Of a stretch of 12,034 nt of DNA, positions 6,988 to 12,034 are shown in pieces. Position numbers and translations under genes: made by a program. The stretch spans positions 1 through 12,034 of the forward strand of contig JBPCVQ010000176.1 of NCBI GenBank assembly GCA_051010395.1, in the 5' to 3' direction. This DNA comes from JANQPX01 sp051010395. Its GTDB lineage: Bacteria > Pseudomonadota > Alphaproteobacteria > Geminicoccales > Geminicoccaceae. The first letter of the stretch is position 1. Each line of letters opens with the position of its first letter. Under the pieces are notes generated by a model. It had not been told where the DNA came from. It made no database searches and was given only the letters and a program-made list of their open reading frames with translations.

Positions 6988-7341
6988 CTACTTTTCCCTG
7001 ATAGAAAGACACAAAATCGCCAAGGCAACACCTCCGAGATTAGCAAGCATATCTGCGACGTGAACGCCACGTCCTGGCGACACACCCTGGACGAACTCAA
7101 GAATGACAGACATAGGGAACGCGAAGTATAGTAGCCAGGCTGGGACACGCCACGCCGCTGCTGCCAGAAGAACGAGCAACATGCATCCGACGATATGGTA
7201 GATCTTATCGGTAAATCCTTTAGTTACCGCTGGCTCGGGCAGTTGAAGATTGGGATAGAGGGCAAATCCAGCGACCACCAACGCAGTCACACAGAAACCG
7301 AGCCTCAGAAGATACGTTTTGGCGGAGCGGTGAGCATTCAT
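6988..7341 (-). CDS. VanZ-like membrane protein (copy 1)
   Basis: Encodes 117 residues with about four hydrophobic segments (near 12-29, 48-64, 66-84 and 96-113). The VanZ-like pattern is present: a short loop with DKIYH (H49), then ILEFVQGVSPGRGVHVAD (E82, Q85, PGR 89-91, D97), then NLGG. VanZ itself gives low-level teicoplanin resistance in enterococci; small VanZ-like proteins in proteobacterial polysaccharide loci have no settled role. The signature ALYPNLQLPE (27-36) recurs nearly unchanged in the second copy at 9712-10092. The ATG at 7341 has no strong ribosome binding site, so the start is less certain. It lies 219 bp after the FkbM-like gene. Confidence 0.8.
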   Translation of the reverse strand: MNAHRSAKTYLLRLGFCVTALVVAGFALYPNLQLPEPAVTKGFTDKIYHIVGCMLLVLLAAAAWRVPAWLLYFAFPMSVILEFVQGVSPGRGVHVADMLANLGGVALAILCLSIREK

Positions 7342-7560
7342 GAGGCTCAGTAAAAAGCGAAATGCGTAAAAATCCCTTTAACAACCAGCGATAACCGATA
7401 ATGCGCAACGCTGCCTGATGGTACGGCCACAATGAATGTTATCCACCAAGAAGCTTGCAACACATTGATTTTACGCGATTAAAGCCTGCGCCAAGTGAGA
7501 ACCAAATGATGCGACCATGCCGCTCGATATGAACTGCAGATGCTGATAATTGCTGTGCAC

Positions 7561-8502
7561 TCACATGCCACTTACGGTGCTCATACCCAGACCGATGCGC
7601 TTGGCCCCTTCTTGCCGGGCCATCCGACGAAGCGCTGAAGGAAAGCAGATCAGTTTTCTTGCCGAGGGCTCGAACGGGTCGATTGAGAACGTGCCGTCCA
7701 TGACAAAGTCGCGCAACGTCGCGATTTCGACATCATTATAGAGCACCGAACGGAGGCTGTCTTCGTCAATCGCTTGGCCCGAACTGATCAAAGGGTGCTC
7801 AATCAAGACCACCGGCCGTGCTTGGTGAACTGTTCCAACAAGGCCCTTTAGCACTTTCAGGGCGTCGCTTCTGGCATCGATGCGAATAAAATTTGGTGGA
7901 TCCATCTGCTGATGGCTTAAGAAGTCATCACCCTTGACTGCAGGCACAATCAATCCGCCGAAAGCACCTTTGGTCAGGGAGGTTTCTTTCCTGATCGCCA
8001 CGAAGTTGCTAGGACTCATGACTTCAAGTGCTAGGTCGCCAGTGATTTCATCCATCATTGTTTTAAAGTACTTGACGTGATTGAGGCGGTTGCTCCTTAT
8101 TTTTTCCTCCAGCCTTGCGAATGCACCTGGAACCGGTTCGAGAGCGATTACATCGTCAGCGACCCGTGCCATCATCAGTGTACGAAGACCGACGTTCGCA
8201 CCGATTTCCAAACAGACAAATCGTTGCTGCCGCTTCACGAAGTTGGCAAGGCTCTCGATAAACCTCGCTTCGGGAACTGCGAAGTACTTCAGGAAATAGG
8301 CACACCAGTCGATATGATTTTTAGTCTCACCTCTATATCGATACCCGTGAAAATCGATCGTGAATTCGCGTGAGACTGAAGAGTTCGGATCACAGACGCG
8401 GGAGGCTAGCCCAGGTGCGAATCGCTGGACTACATCGAGGCTCATCAACGCACGCACGCACTTCTCTTTGGGACCTACATGGAAGAACGATTTTACCGTC
8501 AT
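7561..8502 (-). CDS. FkbM-type methyltransferase-like protein (copy 2)
   Basis: Encodes 313 residues from the ATG at 8502. The frame is open to another ATG at 8601, which would add 33 residues. I chose 8502 because the protein then matches its paralogue at 1724-2650 in length and places the motifs at identical residue numbers. AAGG lies about 10 nt upstream. SAM motif I is CLEIGANVGLRTL (E99-G105), followed by VIALEPVPGAF (118-128), a normal FkbM beta-2 region with acidic E122. The later IDVEG-type motif reads FIRIDARSDAL (205-215), so the acidic residues are altered, as in the other copy. It likely acts, or once acted, as a SAM-dependent methyltransferase on the glycan. It follows the GT2 gene after about 300 bp. 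Confidence 0.8.
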   Translation of the reverse strand: MTVKSFFHVGPKEKCVRALMSLDVVQRFAPGLASRVCDPNSSVSREFTIDFHGYRYRGETKNHIDWCAYFLKYFAVPEARFIESLANFVKRQQRFVCLEIGANVGLRTLMMARVADDVIALEPVPGAFARLEEKIRSNRLNHVKYFKTMMDEITGDLALEVMSPSNFVAIRKETSLTKGAFGGLIVPAVKGDDFLSHQQMDPPNFIRIDARSDALKVLKGLVGTVHQARPVVLIEHPLISSGQAIDEDSLRSVLYNDVEIATLRDFVMDGTFSIDPFEPSARKLICFPSALRRMARQEGAKRIGLGMSTVSGM

Positions 8503-8503
8503 T

Positions 8504-8608
8504 CTACCGCGCCTTGATGTTGAAGGCAGACATGGGTGAATTGATCCAAAAGGGCCGATTAGGTCTTTTTCGAAAAACTGATGCAAAACCGGTGAGTTCA
8601 TGCACCAT
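8504..8608 (-). CDS. Possible 34-residue leader ORF before the FkbM-like gene
   Basis: An ATG at 8608 has GGAGG 9 nt upstream, a better match than either candidate start of the FkbM-like gene. The frame ends with TAG at 8504-8506, one base before the ATG at 8502. A short upstream ORF ending next to a start is the usual geometry for translational coupling. The peptide has no recognised motif (it begins MVHELTGFASVFRK), so it may be only a leader, or chance. Confidence 0.25.
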   Translation of the reverse strand: MVHELTGFASVFRKRPNRPFWINSPMSAFNIKAR

Positions 8609-8710
8609 CGACTGAACCCTCCGAAGGTGTCGATGCACTAACTCTGTGACCGCAACGCCTGTTTTCTAAACCGATTGACGAATGGTCTGGAAAAATCAGT
8701 GGCCATCTAT

Positions 8711-8726
8711 CATCGATCGCTCGATG
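8711..8726. repeat. Short inverted repeat between GT2 and FkbM-like genes
   Basis: CATCGA (8711-8716) and TCGATG (8721-8726) form a 6-bp stem with a 4-nt loop in the 200-bp gap after the GT2 stop. No T-run follows on the minus strand, so it is not a clear terminator. Confidence 0.25.
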
Positions 8727-8804
8727 TCATCCCATCGTGGTATTCATTTTTTTGATCAACATAAGACACGTGGTTGGCCGCTGAAGCGTCTTCTGCCTTA
8801 CACG

Positions 8805-9650
8805 CTAAGGCTGTTGCCAAGCCTGAAAAGAAGCGTGTTTCGAGCGGCTCGGAGCGAGTGAACGAAGGCGGTCAAACAGTGCAAGGGGATGGGTGCCCCA
8901 TTTCAAAAGTTGTGCCGCACCCCATCGAAGCCCGTAAACAAGTCCAGCAGGGTCACGCCCAGTCGCTCGGCGGAACATCCGGTTCCGATCCCGCTCGTAT
9001 GACCGCCATGAACTCTTGCCCTGGGCGACTTGGCCAGAGAGCGACTCATCATAAACTCGAAAACAAGACCAATAATCATGCAGGATCTGGAACTGACAGC
9101 CCATGAGTGCCATGTCGAGCCACAACTCGCCGTCCCAGCAGGTCCTGTTATGCACGTTAAAGCCACCAACTTTACGAAAGGCTTCGGCGCGGAAGAACGT
9201 CGATTGCTGCAGTAAGTGAGCACCGCGATGCAGATAGCGCCAGGCGCCAAATTGATTGGAATGCTTCTTTCTGATGGGGTCACCATGAATGTCGACCAGC
9301 CACCCATGGGCGGCAATTACATCAGCCTTTGGAAATCGCCGAAAGGCAGCCTCGACTGATTGGAGAGAGCCGGGAAGCAAGAAATCATCAGCGTTGAGAA
9401 AACCAAAAATCTCTCCGCTGGCGCGAGCAAAACCGCTGTTCAATCCCTCGCTTGGTCCACTATCAGGCTCAAACACGACGTGGTCGATGTGCTCTCTTTG
9501 GCCCTCGACGACACTGCGGCTGCCGTCATTCGACCCCGGATCAACGACGATATACTCGAGATTGGGGTAGCCTTGATCGATAACGGATCGAAGCGCTTGC
9601 TTGAGAAACCGGCACTGATTGTAAGAAACTGTGACAATGGATATCGTCAT
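8805..9650 (-). CDS. Family 2 glycosyltransferase
   Basis: Encodes 281 residues. GT2 enzymes are inverting transferases that move a sugar from a nucleotide donor to a growing lipid-linked glycan at the cytoplasmic membrane face. The GT-A fold is clear: ISIVTVSYNQCRFL near the N-terminus, EYIVVDPGSNDGS (residues 32-44), the PDSGPSEGLNSGFARASGE block, and LNADD (85-89) as the metal- and donor-binding DXD equivalent. WDGELWLDMALMG sits near residue 170, the position of the catalytic-base region in relatives. No membrane segment is obvious. The ATG at 9650 has AAGGA 5-6 nt upstream. The next gene upstream ends 61 bp away, consistent with one operon. Donor and acceptor cannot be read from sequence. 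Confidence 0.9.
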   Translation of the reverse strand: MTISIVTVSYNQCRFLKQALRSVIDQGYPNLEYIVVDPGSNDGSRSVVEGQREHIDHVVFEPDSGPSEGLNSGFARASGEIFGFLNADDFLLPGSLQSVEAAFRRFPKADVIAAHGWLVDIHGDPIRKKHSNQFGAWRYLHRGAHLLQQSTFFRAEAFRKVGGFNVHNRTCWDGELWLDMALMGCQFQILHDYWSCFRVYDESLSGQVAQGKSSWRSYERDRNRMFRRATGRDPAGLVYGLRWGAAQLLKWGTHPLALFDRLRSLAPSRSKHASFQAWQQP

Positions 9651-9711
9651 ACCAATCCTTTACAATCGATGCACCATTAATGTCACTGGCCTCATAGGGA
9701 GCGCTCGAACA

Positions 9712-10092
9712 TCAAGATCCATGGCGCCAAGAAGTATGAGACAACCGACGCCATATTTGCATGGTAAGTAACGCGAAAAGGACGCCAAGCAGGCTCGCGC
9801 CGACATCGATCAGAAAGACGCTACGGCCAGGAACAAAAGCCTGCAACAACTCAAGTGCGATGGCAAGAGAGACCATTGAAATAACAACGAGTACATTTCT
9901 GTCTAGGGCGATCGTGGCAGACACGGTCAGCAAAAGAAATGCGATCATGTGATAGACGAAGTCAGAATATTCTCCCGACGGAGTGAATTCAGGAAGCCGC
10001 AGATTTGGATAGAGAGCCAGCCCTAGAACGCTGATGAAAATAAATATAAACAGAAAACGTATAACAATACTTGCGGACAAATACTTGACCAA
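9712..10092 (-). CDS. VanZ-like membrane protein (copy 2)
   Basis: Encodes 126 residues, mostly hydrophobic, with about four membrane segments (near 9-28, 47-63, 66-82 and 94-113). It carries the VanZ-like elements YSDFVYH (H48), ELLQAFVPGRSVFLID (E81, Q84, PGR 88-90, D96) and a following small-residue segment. ALYPNLRLPE (26-35) matches ALYPNLQLPE of the copy at 6988-7341, which marks the two as close relatives. The start is TTG at 10092, with AGGTG about 8 nt upstream. The C-terminus is basic. It is the first gene after the untranslated leader carrying the ops-like element, so it would be the first target of antitermination. Its role is unknown. Confidence 0.8.
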   Translation of the reverse strand: MVKYLSASIVIRFLFIFIFISVLGLALYPNLRLPEFTPSGEYSDFVYHMIAFLLLTVSATIALDRNVLVVISMVSLAIALELLQAFVPGRSVFLIDVGASLLGVLFALLTMQIWRRLSHTSWRHGS

Positions 10093-10165
10093 GATAAATC
10101 ACCTATAGGATCGCCATATCGAGGCATTTGTGACACATATCGACAGCTCTTTTTTTGATGCCCAG

Positions 10166-10199
10166 TATGAGCTCTCATCCAAGAACAATAGAGCTCATA
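10166..10199. repeat. Perfect 10-bp inverted repeat in the leader
   Basis: TATGAGCTCT (10166-10175) and AGAGCTCATA (10190-10199) are exact reverse complements around a 14-nt loop. In the minus-strand transcript it would form a stable hairpin about 105 nt after the ops-like site and about 75 nt before the VanZ-like start. It is followed there by CUGGGCAUC and an A-run rather than U residues. A further AAAGAGCTG (about 10145-10153) could compete for pairing with the first arm. On the plus strand TTTT follows it, so a terminator for antisense transcription is an alternative. Confidence 0.55.
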
Positions 10200-10303
10200 T
10201 TTTCTCCATCGATCCCACAGTTGGGGAGCAATCAGACGGAAACTGTGATGGACGGTTTACGAAGACGCCTCGCACTCCACTGCAACGAACCTCGCCGATC
10301 TCC

Positions 10304-10315
10304 CACGCTACCGCA
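10304..10315 (-). promoter_or_regulatory. ops-like element (RfaH recruitment/pause site)
   Basis: The minus strand reads TGCGGTAGCGTG; the Escherichia coli ops element is GGCGGTAGCGTG, so positions 2-12 are identical. In enterobacteria RNA polymerase pauses at ops and the exposed non-template strand recruits RfaH, which then suppresses termination over the polysaccharide operon downstream. Here the element is in the untranslated gap, 135 nt after the stop of an RfaH-type NusG paralogue, on the same strand and about 210 nt before the next gene. A small stem-loop (ATCTG-AGC-CAGAT, 10338-10326) lies 10 nt before it. Position and orientation are what a working site would need; function in this organism is inferred. 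Confidence 0.65.
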
Positions 10316-10449
10316 CTCCGGGTGAATCTGGCTCAGATCCGGGGTCGTCGCAAACACGCAGCAAGAATCCAACACTGAACTTCCAGCGCTGACGTTCAAG
10401 CCTATGACGTCGACTAAGGGGCCGACGCTAGCTTAACTTTTTGCTTTTT

Positions 10450-11043
10450 TCAGACGTCCACGGGTTGCAAAGCCGCCTTGTCAGAAACGACGAGGCGTTC
10501 TCCACCGAGGATATTTAGCAGAACAGCGACTCGACCCCGATCATCCAAACGCTCGAGCCTACCCACCAGGTTAAAAAAGGGGCCGGACATCATACGTACA
10601 TTCTGTCCGAGCTTTATGTCATTACGAAGATCAACGTGCCCATCATCATTGGTCGCTGCTATGAGCTCTTCGACTACGCCAGCTGGAACTGGCTTTGGTC
10701 GATCGTTCTCCATGATCAGATGGCGGACACCGAAAGTACTCTTTATGGGCCACCACCGTTGAGCGTGTACATCAAGACTGACGAACAAGTAGCTTGGGAA
10801 CAGCGCCCGTTTTACCCGGGTGACCTTTCTCGCATGCCGAATGGTCGTAAGAACCGTTGGCAGGAGATATCGGTAAGACTGCATCTCCAGGTTTACTGCA
10901 GCGATCATCTCTTTCTTGGGCTGAGTCTGCACGCAATACCAGCGCTCTCCGCTTTCTTGCGCAGATTGGACATCTTCGACCTCGCAGCGTTCTTCCAGGT
11001 CGACGTCCATACTGCAGCTTCGGCTAACATTGCCGCTAACCAT
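10450..11043 (-). CDS. Specialised NusG paralogue (RfaH-like antiterminator)
   Basis: Encodes 197 residues. Such proteins bind elongating RNA polymerase through the NGN domain and make selected long operons escape termination. An acidic, non-conserved extension (1-33) is followed by the NGN domain, starting at ERWYCVQTQPKKE (W35, Y36). The hallmark LFPSYLFV (81-88) compares with LFPNYLFV in E. coli RfaH, and TFGVRHLI (103-110) compares with TRGVSHFV. The C-terminal domain (about 140-197) has the KOW-like outline LGQNVRMMSGPFFNLVGRLE and VAVLLNILGGERLVV. Where RfaH has HTT, this protein has RWW (96-98), so polymerase contacts may differ. The start is ATG at 11043, with GGAGG 4 nt upstream. It is not the housekeeping nusG: there is no secE or ribosomal protein neighbour, and it heads a polysaccharide cluster carrying an ops-like site. 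Confidence 0.88.
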   Translation of the reverse strand: MVSGNVSRSCSMDVDLEERCEVEDVQSAQESGERWYCVQTQPKKEMIAAVNLEMQSYRYLLPTVLTTIRHARKVTRVKRALFPSYLFVSLDVHAQRWWPIKSTFGVRHLIMENDRPKPVPAGVVEELIAATNDDGHVDLRNDIKLGQNVRMMSGPFFNLVGRLERLDDRGRVAVLLNILGGERLVVSDKAALQPVDV

Positions 11044-11278
11044 CTTTCCTCCGACTGTCTGCGTGCTTCGTTTCAGTGTATATTTTTCGCGGTATATTCG
11101 CCCAATGCGAAAAAAACCAAACTATGGATTGTTTTATCTCATACCTAATCGCTTATCAAGATCATATTCGGTGTAAAATTTGCTCAAGTTCGCATAGTTC
11201 AATTGAATGGAACCGCCAGAAATCTCCAATAAACCACATCAGATTGCTACTCACTGGACGTGCTAGATCGCGTCCTGG
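11044..11278 (-). other. Upstream region of the NusG paralogue
   Basis: No gene is seen. The region is AT-richer than its surroundings and is the natural place for the promoter of the cluster. A candidate promoter is listed separately. A run of seven A residues after AATGCG lies at 11104-11116 (a T-run on the minus strand). Confidence 0.45.
11131..11159 (-). promoter_or_regulatory. Candidate promoter for the NusG paralogue
   Basis: On the minus strand TTGATA (11159-11154) and TAAAAC (11136-11131) are 17 nt apart, a standard sigma-70-type spacing with partial matches to both boxes. It would start transcription about 80 nt before the ATG at 11043. A second pair, TTGAGC and TATGAT (11187-11182 and 11166-11161), has a short 15-nt spacer. 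Both are pattern matches only. Confidence 0.3.
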
Positions 11279-11548
11279 TTAGATAGAATCGTTTTGGAGA
11301 TTGGCGACTAAAGATAGATTTGGTTGGGCCGGACGCCTGGGATGAGGAGGCCAGCCATGGATGCCGCAGCAATCGGTGCGGAGAAATCGCTTGCCGATCT
11401 GTACGATCGGATAACTTGAAGCCAAGGTCTTGCTGCCAGCGTCCATGCATGCGAATGCCAGCCAGCCGATATTGACAATTCCAATTCCTAGTTGCGTGCG
11501 ATCTTGTATCGTCCCCGGCGGTGGTGTTCGATCTATTGCTTTCGGCAT
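11279..11548 (-). pseudogene. EamA/DMT-family transporter, N-terminal remnant
   Basis: The ATG at 11548 has GGAAGAG about 6-7 nt upstream and opens a reading frame. Its residues 20-51 include the typical first membrane helix of EamA transporters (GIGIVNIGWLAFACMDAGSK, then LASSYPIVQI; intact relatives read roughly LLFACMDALAKxLxxxYPVLQI). After about RFL the family pattern moves to another frame (APIAAASMAGLLIPGVRP, ending near 11308), and both frames stop within about 90 codons of the start. Intact members are near 300 residues with ten helices, so this is a truncated, frameshifted leftover. It lies between the sulfatase-like gene and the cluster promoter. Assignment rests on the first helix and is moderately sure. 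Confidence 0.45.
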
Positions 11549-11631
11549 CAATTTCTCTTCCGAGCTCAACCTTTCGGCAGGGCATCTCTGACAGGTCAGC
11601 AGGGCTTGTCCGCGTCACTTTTCCAAGAAAT

Positions 11632-11653
11632 GCCTGACTCGCATGGTTCAGGC
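11632..11653 (-). terminator. Possible terminator after the sulfatase-like gene
   Basis: GCCTGA (11632-11637) and TCAGGC (11648-11653) form a 6-bp stem with a 10-nt loop directly after the TAG at 11654. On the minus strand it is followed by ATTTCTT, a poor U-tract, so it is at best a weak intrinsic terminator. Confidence 0.3.
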
Positions 11654-12034
11654 CTAGGCCCGATAGGCGGGGAGTGGTGCTCGGTCCTGGAGGGCGATCA
11701 TGCGTCTCAGCATGGTTTCGCCGAGACGTTGCCTGATTTCGCGATGCGAGGGGTTTTCGTAGTGATTGGCGAGTTCATCCGGGTCGTCCTTGAGGTCGTA
11801 GAGTTCGTCCCAGTCTTCCCCCTCGCGCAGCGACATCCGGTATCGGTCGGTGACCATCGTTCTGACCCGTTGCGGTCGGTCGAACCCGGTCATGGTGCGC
11901 TGGCTGTCCTCTTCGATCAGAACCGCCGCGGGCGGTTTCGTTGACAAGAGATCGCGGCCCTGCATGCCGTTGAAGGGCTGGATGCCGGCTCTTGCGAGGA
12001 TCGTCGCCGAGATATCGATGGAGGAGGCAAGTCC
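11654..12034 (-). CDS. Sulfatase-family protein, C-terminal part (runs off the window)
   Basis: The last 126 residues of a larger protein whose N-terminus lies beyond base 12034. The sequence begins SSIDISATILARAGI and continues GMQGRDLL, the block that in sulfatases follows the late active-site histidine region (typically SxxDIxPTILxLAGxxxPxxxxGxSL). DRYRMSLREGEDWDELYDLK (a match to the family's KYI-YxxGEELYDLxxDPxE outline) and DDPDELANHYENP complete the usual C-terminal subdomain. These enzymes hydrolyse sulfate or phosphonate esters using a formylglycine made from a Cys or Ser. That residue is outside the window, so activity and substrate cannot be judged. The gene is probably not part of the polysaccharide operon, since a decayed transporter and a promoter region separate them. 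Confidence 0.85.
   Translation of the reverse strand, partial: GLASSIDISATILARAGIQPFNGMQGRDLLSTKPPAAVLIEEDSQRTMTGFDRPQRVRTMVTDRYRMSLREGEDWDELYDLKDDPDELANHYENPSHREIRQRLGETMLRRMIALQDRAPLPAYRA

Larger units (their letters stand above)
10093..10449 (-). other. Untranslated leader between NusG paralogue and the first cluster gene
   Basis: No convincing gene lies in these 357 bases. On the minus strand it contains, in order, a small stem-loop at 10326-10338, the ops-like element at 10304-10315 and a perfect inverted repeat at 10166-10199, then the start of the VanZ-like gene. A plus-strand frame (10130-10378, GTG start) is present but has no family motif. The arrangement suits a regulatory leader read through by polymerase under the control of the NusG paralogue. 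Confidence 0.55.

Noticed and set aside
8774..9106. Plus-strand ORF opposite the GT2 gene
   Set aside because: It is a shadow of the GT2 coding frame, which has conserved motifs along its full length.
6106..10112. GATCCTATAG shared between 6106-6115 (plus) and 10103-10112 (minus)
   Set aside because: A shared 10-mer is expected many times by chance in 12 kb and the surrounding bases do not match.
10130..10378. 82-codon plus-strand ORF in the leader after the NusG paralogue
   Set aside because: It has a GTG start with a passable GAGG, but no family motif, and it covers the ops-like site and inverted repeat, which better explain the region.
10393..10450. CGTCG/CGACG hairpin followed by T-runs reading on the plus strand, a possible terminator
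   Set aside because: The T-runs start several bases after the stem and there is no confident plus-strand gene upstream for it to serve.
1..12034. CRISPR arrays, tRNA or rRNA genes
   Set aside because: No regularly spaced repeats and no tRNA- or rRNA-like sequence were seen on either strand.

Overview
The window reads as a polysaccharide (exopolysaccharide/capsule-type) biosynthesis segment of a Gram-negative bacterium, most likely an alphaproteobacterium of the Rhizobiales. This rests on the style of the NusG-like protein, the VanZ-like/FkbM/GT2/GalE/UXS gene set and the use of TTG starts; no rRNA or species marker is present, so the assignment is inference. Every well-supported gene is on the minus strand, so transcription runs from high to low coordinates.

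Right end (about 12034 to 11044): the C-terminal end of a sulfatase-like gene running off the window, a decayed N-terminal piece of an EamA/DMT-type transporter, and an AT-richer region that probably holds the promoter of the cluster. Cluster head (11043-10450): a specialised NusG paralogue of the RfaH type. It is followed by a 357-nt untranslated stretch whose minus strand contains GCGGTAGCGTG, identical to positions 2-12 of the enterobacterial ops element that recruits RfaH, and then a perfect 10-bp inverted repeat. Downstream come a VanZ-like membrane protein (10092-9712), a family 2 glycosyltransferase (9650-8805), an FkbM-type methyltransferase-like protein (8502-7561) and a second VanZ-like protein (7341-6988). 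A gene-poor stretch with possible small membrane proteins follows (6987-5762), then UDP-glucose 4-epimerase (5761-4751), another poor stretch (4750-4117), UDP-glucuronate decarboxylase (4116-3151), an AT-rich leader (3150-2651) and a second FkbM-type protein (2650-1724).

Left end (about 1560 to 1): a graveyard of mobile DNA. It holds a frameshifted C-terminal piece of an IS256-family transposase, a small zinc-ribbon protein gene, and a frameshifted, internally deleted piece of an ISAs1-family transposase. The zinc-ribbon reading frame ends right at the ISAs1 remnant.

How the parts fit: GalE and UXS supply UDP-galactose/UDP-glucose and UDP-xylose, the GT2 enzyme adds a sugar, and the FkbM-type proteins may methylate (or once methylated) the glycan. 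The VanZ-like proteins are membrane proteins of unknown role. The NusG paralogue, paired with an ops-like site in the untranslated leader, suggests the long operon is controlled by targeted antitermination. The two FkbM-like proteins align without gaps at their key motifs and the two VanZ-like proteins share a signature, so both pairs look like duplications inside the cluster. No flippase, polymerase or priming transferase is seen here.
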